Source: Gautieria morchelliformis
Lineage: Eukaryota; Basidiomycota; Agaricomycetes; Gomphales; Gomphaceae
Reading direction: 5' to 3'
Length of the DNA stretch: 64,000 nucleotides
Assembly (NCBI GenBank): GCA_015179125.1
Contig: WHVA01000209.1
Span: 62,001-126,000 of the forward strand
Of the stretch, positions 22,066-31,023 are shown in pieces. The notes below the pieces were generated by a model. That model saw only the letters and a program-made list of their open reading frames with translations. It ran no database searches and was not told where the DNA came from. The position numbers and the translations under genes are program-made. The number at the start of each line of letters is the position of its first letter. The first letter of the stretch is position 1.

Positions 22066-23237
22066 CCGCTGCGTGTCACAAAATCCGACGCATCTTCCGC
22101 TTCCAGTGGACCATGTTCCGCATTTTCGGAAATCCCTTCCGCAGTGGGCACTCCACTTATGTCCGCAAGTGCGAGGAACTCTGGAAGGAGCTCGAGTTTC
22201 TCCTCTGTGGTCATAAGCCGGATATCAAAGGCTTGGGGGCACTCGCGAGCATAGTGGCCTGGTTGTCGACATCGGAAGCAGGTGATAGTTCCGTGGCCTT
22301 TTCCGCGCATGCGGTCAACATCCATCGTGGCAGGGCCACTCTTCGAGGGAGGAGGGCTATGGTTCCTAATAGGAGCAGGCGGAGCAAGCATCGGAAATAC
22401 TTTCCGTGTGGGAACGAATGCGCTTCCAGGTTTTGGCACAGGTGGAGTAGGACGAGTGGAACTGCGTATCATGTTCCGGCTCGTCTCCACGAAGGCCTCA
22501 TTTGCCTCCCTGTTCCGAGACACCTTCTGCGCAGCTTGGTACCACCCTTCCGGGTCATCAAAATCCGGAGCTCCATCCCCAAGCAGTGCAACTTGGTTCT
22601 GGAGTGTCGGATCAAGTCCTCGTCGGAATTTGATGACGATCGTCTTGTCGTCGTCATATTCCGCAAGGTCGATGAGCTCCTGGAAGCGATCGATGTAGTC
22701 ATCGACTGGATCCTTGGCCTGGTACCAGCTGGTCCCCTCGAGCTTCGTAAGGGCTGTGAGCTGCTCGTTTTTCGTGCAGAACTGATCGGAAAATGTTTTC
22801 TCGAAGGCGTCCCAGTCCCGGAAGTAGTTCCCCTTGCCCTTTGCTTCATGTCGGATCACCTTGTTTGCAAAACGGGCTGCGCGGTCCGATTTGAAAAAGG
22901 ACAATGCCCAGTGAATCCGAGCCTGGTCGTTCGGAAAGAGGTCTCCGACAATTGCGAAGTAGATGCTGCATGTGTTGAAGAATGCGCGTCCCTTCTCCGG
23001 ATCTCCGTCAAAGTCCGCCGGAGTTGCGGGTTTGACCTTTGCTAACTTCGCGGACTTTCTCTCTTCCGCTAGTTCCGCTTTTCCGAAATCCGGATCATCC
23101 AGCATTTCATTTCCACCACTTTGTGGAATATCTAACTTAGCCAAAATCGCTTGTAAGGCTGTATCCATCGCGTCGGTCTTCATCCGGTTCCGCGTCAATT
23201 CCTCCTGCATATTCCGAAGACGATCGTCCGGATCCAT
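22062..23237 (-). CDS. B2 Gag, intact open frame with zinc knuckle
   Basis: Gag polyprotein of a Ty3/gypsy element; assembles virus-like particles and binds element RNA. The open frame extends upstream into LTR3, but the first ATG in frame is at 23237 (MDPDDRLRNM), giving about 391 residues. Order: predicted coiled coil (LRNMQEELTRNRMKTDAMD), capsid-like region with FNTCSIYFAIVGD, RIHWALSFFKSD and FEKTFSDQF, then a proline-rich linker and the knuckle CFRCRQPGHYAREC (complete CX2CX4HX4C), ending DFVTRSG. The stop at 22062 overlaps the pol frame, consistent with programmed frameshifting. This copy keeps gag while its pol is dead; the neighbouring B1 shows the reverse pattern. Confidence 0.8.
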   Translation of the reverse strand: MDPDDRLRNMQEELTRNRMKTDAMDTALQAILAKLDIPQSGGNEMLDDPDFGKAELAEERKSAKLAKVKPATPADFDGDPEKGRAFFNTCSIYFAIVGDLFPNDQARIHWALSFFKSDRAARFANKVIRHEAKGKGNYFRDWDAFEKTFSDQFCTKNEQLTALTKLEGTSWYQAKDPVDDYIDRFQELIDLAEYDDDKTIVIKFRRGLDPTLQNQVALLGDGAPDFDDPEGWYQAAQKVSRNREANEAFVETSRNMIRSSTRPTPPVPKPGSAFVPTRKVFPMLAPPAPIRNHSPPPSKSGPATMDVDRMRGKGHGTITCFRCRQPGHYARECPQAFDIRLMTTEEKLELLPEFLALADISGVPTAEGISENAEHGPLEAEDASDFVTRSG

Positions 23238-23424
23238 GTTGGAAGGAGAAATATGGGACGGGATTTCCGAGGTTGGGAGCTCGACGTAAGAAGAGGGGCT
23301 GTCGTACGCCGTGTGTGCGGAAGAGGTTGCGATTTCCGAGTCGCTGTCTCCGATTCCGAACGCACCTATGGCGAATGCAATGCGCGGTACGACCGCCGGT
23401 CCTCTAGGGGAGAGACTTTTCTGC

Positions 23425-23849
23425 TGTAAGGGCAACCCTGGCTAGTTGTGGAGATCACACTACCACACAACTGACAAGGGGAAATCCAAAGAGAAAAGTC
23501 TAAGCCCCCAATGTCAGCGAGCCCGTATTATACTACGCTGCGCAGCCAGGGACAACATTTGGCACCCGCCATCAACCCTGCATCTCCTTGACCACCCTGA
23601 CCCTTGATCGACCCTTGATGCCACCTATTACGCGAGTCGCTTGATTTCCGACACTGTTCCGAGAGTGGAAGTCGGAAATTGGAGTGGAACTGGCAAGGTG
23701 AACAGAACTGGTCCAAGTTTTCCCAGAAGCGGAATCATTTCCGAAAGCGGAGGCGGAGATGGAATCGGAACCGGAAGCGGAGTCGGAAATAGAGTCGGAA
23801 CTGGGTGCGGTGTCGGAACTGGAAATGGAAAACAGGGTGTCCCCTGACA
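23425..23849 (-). mobile_element. Family B LTR3 (5' LTR of B2)
   Basis: About 425 bp with the same TGTAAGGG...CCTGACA ends. It is shorter than LTR1 and LTR2 because only one copy of TGACAAGGGGAAATCCAAAG is present, and it carries additional substitutions, so it is clearly more diverged from LTR1/LTR2 than those are from each other. Confidence 0.85.
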
Positions 23850-25040
23850 GTTATGTTAGAGAGCCTCGAGAGGTGTCGATAAGCTGATATAGTTGCAAGG
23901 TCTTTGTTGTCGGAGGCGCAGTTCCTTGTGGTGGAGCACACCAGTGTGTAATGCTTCGTTCAGGCCTGGTGACACTCGAAGAGTACAACTTTTAGAAGAG
24001 AAGTTCTGCGAGTGAGAAGGGGTCTCAAAAAGATGGATCTATTCGGTGGAAACTTGTACTACTTATAGTCTGTGAGAACAAAGAGATCTAAGAACAGTGT
24101 GGTTCTTAAGGAACGGTGGACATGACATGCGTAAGCCATGTGGACAGTGGACAAGAGTGGACAGTGGACAAGTGATGCTTGTCCACAATCCGCAGCTGTG
24201 TGTGGGTGCTTGTGTACGCATCATCCGCAACTAGACAGCGCAGCTGTCTTACACGGCGCCTGACCATGTTCCGAACCACCCTCACTCATGTGACTACACA
24301 TGAAACCTGACGCATCGACCCGTTGGGGTGACGTGTACCATAAAGGGGGGATGGTGCTTAGGCATTGACAAAATCCTGACACACCTGCATTCAGAAGACT
24401 TGGTGATCCCTTCGGTCCTCTTCACTCATATTCACTGAAGGAAGCAGGAACTTTCCAAATTTCACCCAAAGTCCCCAAAGGAACCTAGGACTTAAGGCAC
24501 CATCTAGAGCTCCAAGAAACACTTCTATGTTCACAATAAAAGAACTCTACTCTACTTTAGTAATTTCCTAATTGTTGCCTGGACTCCCTCTAGTTCTAAG
24601 ACAGTCCCATTCAATGTGGTCAGTTTCACCGATAATTTGTTCAGCTTCACTGACACATTCCTCATCAGATCCTCCAACCTCTCCACCAGCTCCTTGTACA
24701 TAACCTATGTATCTATCTGTACACTAGTTATTACATAATCCCGGTGCGCCCCTTAGGGACCCACTGTATAGTTTATGCGTGGGAACTGGTCAGTGGTTCC
24801 CATCGTATCTTACCCTTACACTGTCACTACATAGCATTCAGAATACCACTCCTTGGTCAAGTTCTGTTGTGCCCTTGTGACACAAGGCATAAGATTGTCA
24901 TCTTTACACCTTTTGAACTATCCTGCAGTTGATTGCCATGTGGCCAACCGATTATGGATTCGAAGCAATCTTGAAAAAGATCGCTGCATCGACGACTAAA
25001 CATCGCTGACACCATCCAGTAGACCCTCTACTGTCGGCTG
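23850..25040. other. Non-coding region, possible LTR-like remnants
   Basis: No convincing gene. It contains repeated GTGGACAGTGGACAAG words near 24140-24180, a purine run AAAGGGGGGA at about 24342 followed by TGGTGC, and a pyrimidine-rich stretch to 24720. The purine run and the TGTTAGAG start near 23854 hint at another LTR element fragment, but no paired LTR or target duplication was found. Confidence 0.3.
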
Positions 25041-25045
25041 CGAGC

Positions 25046-25617
25046 GTGATGATTCCACACAGTCGAAGACGGACGCCACAGGCGCAGCCCAGTGACACAA
25101 CGGCTGACGCTACCCTGGACCAAGAGTCCAGGACGCCAGAAGACGGAGAGATCGTAGATCTCACCGCCCTCATCCCCCCAATAGAGGACGAGGAAAATGC
25201 CGACCATGTCTTGTCGAGCATGGTCGAGGATGAGACAACGCCGGGCAACAAGCCGGCGCTGCCCCCCCAATCCCCTCTGCCCAGGGACAAAGGGAAAGGC
25301 AGAGAGCTCTCGCCGTCATCAGACGGCAGAGCATCAACATCGAGACGGGCACAAAGCCATGACTCGAACCGCCACTCACAAAGCAGAGCGACAACGATCA
25401 TTCCCAAAGGAGGATGAAGGCAAAAAACGCGAGCCCCAGACGATGGTCAGGGCTCAGAATACTTGAGCTCAAGTCACAAGAGCTTGAGAACTCACACCAT
25501 CGACAACGAGATGGCAGAGGCACTGAACAAGCAGGTGCAGGATGCGCTGCACTGGAGCGCCCTCACGTGCCACAAGCACAATCAGCTAGTGAATATTCTG
25601 ATATTTTAAAAATATGG
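25046..25617 (+). pseudogene. Possible retroelement ORF1/gag-like fragment
   Basis: A 123-codon frame (25046-25417) rich in Ser, Asp, Glu and Pro (DGEIVDLTALIPPIEDEEN, LPRDKGKGRELSPSSDGRAS) followed, after frame changes, by NEMAEALNKQVQDALHWSAL and CHKHNQLVNI up to about 25605. The composition and order resemble the N-terminus of basidiomycete retroelement ORF1/gag proteins, but no diagnostic motif such as a zinc knuckle is visible. Treat as a hypothetical fragment. Confidence 0.3.
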
Positions 25618-25673
25618 TTGTATGTGCTAATGTACAGTGTGTATTGAGATAACAGAGCAATTTCAGATAGGAT

Positions 25674-25856
25674 TTGGATGACTATATATTAAAAGTATAT
25701 ATGAAGTTTGTTACATGTATGATGATAGAATGTAGAGGCAAGCATGGACCATATGAGTACATGTTAGAAGTAGATATGAAACATGTTAGATGTACAATCA
25801 CAGAATATAGAAGCAAGTATGGACCATACCTGTACTATATTCTTATAAATGGTTGA
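25674..25856 (+). repeat. Diverged tandem duplication encoding a repeated peptide
   Basis: Two units of about 73 bp lie head to tail; read in one frame they give the peptides YILKVYMKFVTCMMIECRGK and YMLEVDMKHVRCTITEYRSK, each followed by GPY. The shared pattern is Y-L-V-MK-V-C-E-R-K-GPY. The 60-codon frame is embedded in AT-rich DNA and is probably not a gene; it may be a remnant of a repeat protein or a simple duplication. Confidence 0.45.
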
Positions 25857-26104
25857 GAGATCTGATTAGAAGGTATGTTTAAAATAATATGCATGTATAG
25901 TACAAAGATATGTAACTATTGATGTTTAGACAATGGGATATACACCTTTTCCTGGGGGAGCAGCAGACTGTGAGAAAGAACTTTAGGACGAGGATTAAGC
26001 ATGCCTTACAGATGCTGGAAACTGTCTCAATTGTGATATATTTTATGAAATATAGATTAGCTAACCTATATATACATATATATGACATTTATAAACATCC
26101 TCAA
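25857..26104. other. AT-rich spacer, nothing recognised
   Basis: Low-complexity AT-rich sequence with TATATACATATATA-type runs. No gene, LTR or inverted repeat was identified. Its right edge meets the family F integrase fragment, so it may itself be an inserted sequence or a deletion joint. Confidence 0.35.
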
Positions 26105-26380
26105 TTGATTATGATTTCAATCAGCCTCCTTCCCCCGTGAAAAACAGTCCGGGGGATGGCAATGACATCTCATTTGAGCTGATTTTTTGTCCATATCAGC
26201 CCATCCCTGATGCCAAACCTTGGGTGGGTGTCCGGGTGTGCCATGAGCTTCGAGAACATGGTGTCTTCATGGCTTCAACACAGAAATGTCAGAACGGCTT
26301 CATATTGACTGTGCAAAGGAAGGGTACCAGGCAAGCAACATGACGTGCATGCGTAGAGGCGTGCCGTCATTGCCAGCAGC
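26105..26380 (-). pseudogene. Family F integrase fragment, left of E1
   Basis: On the minus strand this reads HPRFGIRDGLIWTKNQLK, a stop, then DVIAIPRTVFHGGRRLIEII, the region just before the H2C2 finger of gypsy integrases. It continues across the E1 insertion from the RNase H end at 32044 (DDDIHTIAA before, GNDGTPL after). Stops and frame slips show decay. Truncated at about 26105. Confidence 0.65.
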
Positions 26381-26809
26381 TGTCAGGGTTCACGCATTTC
26401 CTTCCACAAGTTTCTATTTCCTTCCATGAGTTTCCGTTACCTTCCATCAGTTTCCATCACATTCCGTCACATGTCACATTCTGTCACCTTCCGTCACCTT
26501 CCGTCACATGTCACATTCTGTCACCTTCCGTCACATGTCACATTCCGTCACCTTCCGTAACCTTCTACAAGTTTCCGTCTCCCCTATTATGTAAGCCTTG
26601 CCAGCGCTATAAGACTGTAGCCCGTGTGGTGGCGTTTCCTCAGCTTGATCTCTGAGGATACCCACTACACAGGCAAGTCCCCATGTATCTATCGTTGGTA
26701 GAGTTATAAACTGAGGATACCCACCACACAGTTGGTCATTGTCCTAGTATCCGCTCTTATCTCCTTGAGTATCTTTGGTTGTGGCTTCGTCATTAGTGTT
26801 GCCCTCACA
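26381..26809 (+). mobile_element. E1 5' LTR
   Basis: TGTCAGGGTTCACG...GTTGCCCTCACA. The first 200 bp are a degenerate minisatellite of CCTTCCGTCAC and ATGTCACATTC words. Downstream sequence shared with the other E LTRs includes GCGCTATAAGACTG, a plausible TATA-type core at about 26608. It differs from the 3' LTR in minisatellite length and at 26594, 26725 and 26752. Confidence 0.9.
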
Positions 26810-26869
26810 GAAGATCAAGCTCATAGGACGACCCCACACACTTTTCTTAACCAGCCTTCATCTCAGCCT

Positions 26870-27733
26870 ATGGCAGACCAACTCCCAGACGCATACTGGG
26901 ACTCCCTGGGTGACCATGGGCCATTTCTTCAAGGCCTCCTTTCCAGCCAAGCACAGCAGCTGCAGCAACTTCAACTGCAGAATCAGGAACTGCACAGTCA
27001 GATTGTTAACGTTCACGACCACTTAGCCAATGCTGCCGCCAACGCTGCTGTTGCTGCTGCTCAAGCCCTTGCGCCCTCAGTACCTCACAGTGTCCCTCCA
27101 TCTACTCGCTCTATCAAAGCAGCGGAACCGGAGAAGTTCAATGGAGACCGTGCAGAGACTGAAGGGTTTATCAGGTCTATCAGATTGTCCATCGCTGTCC
27201 AGCCGGCATCCTTCCCAGATGAGTGCACAAAGATCCTATATGCTCTTTCCTTCATGACAGGAGGCTCTGCGGAGATATGGGCACACAACGAGACACAGGC
27301 TGTCATTGATGGCACCTCCTCTATATCCACTCTGGAGGGGTTCATTAAATGTGTGGAGGAGGCCTTTGGTGACCCAGATCGTGCCAGAACGGCTCGCACT
27401 AAACTGCATGACCTTAGGATGGCGTCAGGAATGTCTGCAGATGAATACACGGCTCAATTTGAGATCCTGGCAGGCAGGACAGGCTTTAATGATGAGGCAC
27501 TCGAGGATGCCTATTCTCGTGGCCTTCCAGCAGGTATCCTTGACAAGATCCACGCCCAGCCCTTTCTTCCATCCAACCTCAAAGCCTGGAAGGAAGCAGC
27601 CTGTCAGATTGACCGCAATCATCGCCGTCTGTTAGAGGTCAGGAAGGCACAGACACCTCATGTCCCTAATCGCCCTCCTCCTGCCCGTCCACTCCACACT
27701 CCTGCTACGGCTCCTGTTGTCACAGGTGAATGA
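26870..27733 (+). CDS. E1 Gag (no zinc knuckle)
   Basis: Capsid-type Gag of a gypsy element, about 287 residues from the first ATG (26870, MADQLPDAYWDS). The frame is open upstream into the LTR but without an ATG. Order: a glutamine-rich coiled coil (QAQQLQQLQLQNQELHSQI), an alanine-rich linker, then the capsid region EKFNGDRAETEGFIRSIRLS, YALSFMTGGSAEIWA, FIKCVEEAFGDPDRARTA and SADEYTAQFEILAGRTGF. The C-terminus is short and proline-rich (PNRPPPARPLHTPATAPVVT) and stops at 27733 without any CCHC knuckle, which most members of this group have. Overlaps pol by 74 nt in a +1 relationship. E2 encodes the same protein. Confidence 0.88.
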   Translation: MADQLPDAYWDSLGDHGPFLQGLLSSQAQQLQQLQLQNQELHSQIVNVHDHLANAAANAAVAAAQALAPSVPHSVPPSTRSIKAAEPEKFNGDRAETEGFIRSIRLSIAVQPASFPDECTKILYALSFMTGGSAEIWAHNETQAVIDGTSSISTLEGFIKCVEEAFGDPDRARTARTKLHDLRMASGMSADEYTAQFEILAGRTGFNDEALEDAYSRGLPAGILDKIHAQPFLPSNLKAWKEAACQIDRNHRRLLEVRKAQTPHVPNRPPPARPLHTPATAPVVTGE

Positions 27734-30700
27734 GAGTCCTGAAATGATTGGCGCAGGCTGGACTGTCTCCCAACAGCTTGCTGAACGGGCCAGCAAGTCT
27801 GCACCAGTCAGATCCTTCGAGGACCTTGTCCCCAAACCATACCAAGAGTTCAAGGATGTGTTTTCTAAGGAGTCATTTGACCAACTGCCTCCTCGAAAGC
27901 CCTGGGACCATGCAATTGAGCTCAATCCAGGTGCACAACCCTTCAGCACAAAGGTTTACCCAATGTCACCGGTTGAGCAAAGGGAACTGGATAACTTCCT
28001 TGAGGAGAACCTGAAGAGCCATCGTATCCGTCCTTCCAAGTCACCTATGGCATCTCCAGTCTTCTTTGTGAAGAAAAAGGACGGCAGTCTTAGATTTGTG
28101 CAAGACTACCGGAAGCTCAATGATATAACAATCAAGAATGCCTATCCTTTGCCCCTTGTTCCAGACATCATGAATAAGATTGCTGCTGGAAGGGCTAAAT
28201 ACTTCACAAAGCTTGACATTCGCTGGGGATATAATAATGTACGCATAAAAGAGGGAGATGAGTGGAAGGCAGCCTTTCGGACAAATAGGGGCCTGTATGA
28301 ACCTCTAGTCATGTTCTTTGGACTCACGAACAGCCCAGCAACCTTCCAGACGATGATGAATGACATCTTCAAGAGTCTCATCGATGAAGGGGTTGTGGTG
28401 GTGTTCATGGACGACATTCTCATCTTCACAGAGTCGCTTGAAGAACATCGTAGGATTGTACGACGTGTCCTTGAAATCCTCCGGGCCAACAACCTGTACC
28501 TCAAACCTGAAAAATGCCTATTTGAGCAACTAGAGGTGGAGTATCTCGGCCTCATCCTCTCTCAAGGACAGGTTGCCATGGACCCAGTCAAGGTTGCAGG
28601 GGTGCGGGACTGGCCAATACCACGTAACGTCACTGAAGTCAAATCATTCCTTGGTTTCATCAACTTCTACCGTAAATTTGTGGAAGACTTCTCACACATT
28701 GCAAAGCCCCTCAACCAGTTGACAAAACAGGATGCCCAATGGTCTTGGGATCCAAATGGCCCAGAGCAAATGTCCTTCGACAAGCTCAAACTCCTCATCA
28801 CCTCAACACCGATCCTTGTCCTCCCTGATCAAGACAAACATTTCCATCTTGAAACAGATGCCTCAGCCTATGCCACAGGAGCAGTACTGTCCCAGCTATG
28901 TGATGATGGCAAATGGCGGCCTGTGGGGTTTGTCTCCAAAAGCCTCAATGATGCTGAACGCAACTATGCCATCCATGACAAGGAGCTTCTTTCTGTGATT
29001 CGGGGATTAGAGGAATGGCGCCACATCTTAGAGGGAACGAAGCACAAGATTGAGATTCTCAATGACCATCAGAATCTCACCTACTTCCGCACTGCACAAA
29101 ACCTGAACCGTCGTCAAGCACGCTGGTCACTCTACCTCTCTCGCTTTGATTTTGAGCTGATCCATCGTCCTGGTCGTCATTCAGCCAAGCCTGATGCACT
29201 CTCACGACACGTGGATCATAAGCGGGGGGAGGAAGACAACCAAAATCAAGTCTTACTTACCCCTGATTTGTTCCACATCAAGGCGAATCCTCCAGAGGCT
29301 GGCGCGCAGTTAGTCCCAGGTGAAGGTGATGCTTTCCTCAATCGAGTAAGGAACTGTGTAGACCGGGATGAAAAGGTTGTCAAGGCTCTCAAAGAACTGG
29401 GCTCCTCTGGAAATTTGCGAGGAGAAGAGTGGTCTGAACAGGATGGGCTTGTCCTCTATCACAACAAAGTGTACGTGCCGCTTGATGCAAAACTACGACA
29501 TGACATAGTGAAAGCACACCATGACATACCTCTCACCGGTCACCCTGGTCGTTGGAGAACCACTGAACTAGTTGCTCGGAGTTACTGGTGGCCTGGGATG
29601 GGATGTTACATTGCAAAATACGTGAAGGCCTGTGACCTGTGCAACTGGACAAAAACCTTCCCTGCTTCTCCCATTGGCAAGCTTCTACCAAACCGTATCC
29701 CAGACCGTAGATGGCAGGTTATGTCTGTTGACTTGATCGTAGAACTGCCTACCAGTCATGGCTATGATGCTCTCCTTGTTGTCGTCGATCGCCTCTCAAA
29801 GCGTGCACATGTCATTCCCACCACTTCAGATGTAACTTCGGTGGGAGTTGCCCGACTCTTCCGTGATCATGTTTGGAAACTTCATGGGCTCCCTGAAGAA
29901 ATCATCAGTGATCGAGGCACACAGTTCATCTCCCAGTTCATGCGTGAACTGAACAAACTTCTCGGTGTCAAATTCGCTGCCTCTACTGCTTATCACCCCC
30001 AAACTGATGGACAGACTGAAAGGGTTAATCAGGAGATTGAGCAATACCTTCGACTATTCGTCAACCAGCGTCAGGATGATTGGTTTGAATGGATATCCTT
30101 GGCCGAGTTTGCCTATAACAACCGAATCCATGCCTCAACCCAGACTACACCCTTCATGTTGGACAGTGGCCAACATCCAAGGCTGGGACTGGAACCAGTC
30201 CGGGAAACTCGACTCGAGGCCCTGGATGAGTTCACAACACGGATGGAAGCGGCCACAAGAGAAGCTCGTTCAGCCCTGTCCAAGGCAGCAGAGGACATGG
30301 CATGCTTCTATGACGTGCACCATAAAGCAGCCCCAGTTTATAAGCTTGGTGACAAGGTCTGGCTCAATGCACAAAACATCACAACCACTCGCCCAATGAA
30401 GAAGCTAGACCACAAGTGGCTAGGCCCCTACACTGTTAATAAGGTGGTCTCACGAAATGCCTATGGTCTAAATCTTCCTCCATCCTTTGGTCGCACACAT
30501 CCAGTGTTCTCTGTCGTCCTGCTTCGGCCATATGAAGATGACCCAATCCTTGAACGCCATGCCCCTCCACCACCCCCCCCTGTCATATGGGATGGAGCCG
30601 AAGAATATGAAGTTGAAAGGATTCTAGACAGCAGGATGTTCCGTGGAAGGTTGGAGTATCTCGTGCGCTGGAAGGGCTATGGAGCTGCTGACGATCTCTG

Positions 30701-30917
30701 GCTACCAGTGAAAGATGTCTCTGGGGCAAAGCGACTCGTTAAAGAATTTCACCGGCAGAACCCAGAGGCACCTCAACGTATCTCAGCAGCCACATATATG
30801 TCCCTCCCCTTCCAGAGATTTCAGAACTTCACAGAACCTTCCAGGCAAACTCTCTTCGACTGGACAGCAGGCAGGGCTTCTACTTATGATGTCAAGGGTC
30901 CAGAACCCCAAAGATAA
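27660..30917 (+). CDS. E1 Pol: RT, RNase H, integrase, chromodomain (no protease)
   Basis: Reverse transcriptase and integrase polyprotein, 1085 codons, uninterrupted. Residues before about 60 are a linker; FKDVFSKESFDQLPPRKPWD is the usual pre-RT segment. RT: PVFFVKKKDGSLRFVQDYR (near 133), FGLTNSPATFQTMMN, catalytic FMDD (about 249-252). RNase H: HLETDASAYATGAVLSQ (near 400), NDHQNLTYFRTAQNLNRRQ. Integrase: HHDIPLTGHPGRW...CDLCNWTK (about 619-665), SVDLIVELP (near 688), ISDRGTQF, ERVNQEIEQYL. Chromodomain: [20 protein letters not shown] and RWKGYG (about 980-1035). Where a D(S/T)G protease should precede RT there is none; Gag joins the linker directly. The frame is +1 to gag, with overlap at 27660-27733. 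The E2 protein is the same. Confidence 0.93.
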   Translation: MSLIALLLPVHSTLLLRLLLSQVNESPEMIGAGWTVSQQLAERASKSAPVRSFEDLVPKPYQEFKDVFSKESFDQLPPRKPWDHAIELNPGAQPFSTKVYPMSPVEQRELDNFLEENLKSHRIRPSKSPMASPVFFVKKKDGSLRFVQDYRKLNDITIKNAYPLPLVPDIMNKIAAGRAKYFTKLDIRWGYNNVRIKEGDEWKAAFRTNRGLYEPLVMFFGLTNSPATFQTMMNDIFKSLIDEGVVVVFMDDILIFTESLEEHRRIVRRVLEILRANNLYLKPEKCLFEQLEVEYLGLILSQGQVAMDPVKVAGVRDWPIPRNVTEVKSFLGFINFYRKFVEDFSHIAKPLNQLTKQDAQWSWDPNGPEQMSFDKLKLLITSTPILVLPDQDKHFHLETDASAYATGAVLSQLCDDGKWRPVGFVSKSLNDAERNYAIHDKELLSVIRGLEEWRHILEGTKHKIEILNDHQNLTYFRTAQNLNRRQARWSLYLSRFDFELIHRPGRHSAKPDALSRHVDHKRGEEDNQNQVLLTPDLFHIKANPPEAGAQLVPGEGDAFLNRVRNCVDRDEKVVKALKELGSSGNLRGEEWSEQDGLVLYHNKVYVPLDAKLRHDIVKAHHDIPLTGHPGRWRTTELVARSYWWPGMGCYIAKYVKACDLCNWTKTFPASPIGKLLPNRIPDRRWQVMSVDLIVELPTSHGYDALLVVVDRLSKRAHVIPTTSDVTSVGVARLFRDHVWKLHGLPEEIISDRGTQFISQFMRELNKLLGVKFAASTAYHPQTDGQTERVNQEIEQYLRLFVNQRQDDWFEWISLAEFAYNNRIHASTQTTPFMLDSGQHPRLGLEPVRETRLEALDEFTTRMEAATREARSALSKAAEDMACFYDVHHKAAPVYKLGDKVWLNAQNITTTRPMKKLDHKWLGPYTVNKVVSRNAYGLNLPPSFGRTHPVFSVVLLRPYEDDPILERHAPPPPPPVIWDGAEEYEVERILDSRMFRGRLEYLVRWKGYGAADDLWLPVKDVSGAKRLVKEFHRQNPEAPQRISAATYMSLPFQRFQNFTEPSRQTLFDWTAGRASTYDVKGPEPQR

Positions 30918-31023
30918 GCGATATCGGCCTCCGCCTAACCAATTCATTCCGATAAGCTATATATCCCCTCTCCACCTGTGACCGCTCACTTCCACTGCAT
31001 CGACCCCACCACATCCATCAACC

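Larger units (their letters stand above)
11980..23849 (-). mobile_element. Family B gypsy tandem array: LTR1-B1-LTR2-B2-LTR3
   Basis: Three LTRs (11980-12458, 17720-18199, 23425-23849), all TGTAAGGG...CCTGACA on the plus strand, separate two internal regions, both read on the minus strand, that share the middle LTR. B1 (12459-17719) and B2 (18200-23424) are clearly homologous throughout. The outer flanks are GTTGG (11975-11979) and GTTAT (23850-23854), not a matching duplication. Such arrays form by recombination between LTRs of two copies. A polypurine tract precedes LTR1 (minus strand AGAGGGGGGGTGA) but is missing at the B2-LTR2 joint. Confidence 0.88.

Noticed and set aside
24342..24360. 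Copia-type polypurine tract and LTR
   Set aside because: AAAGGGGGGA followed by TGGTGC is suggestive, but no paired LTR, primer site or pol motif was found.
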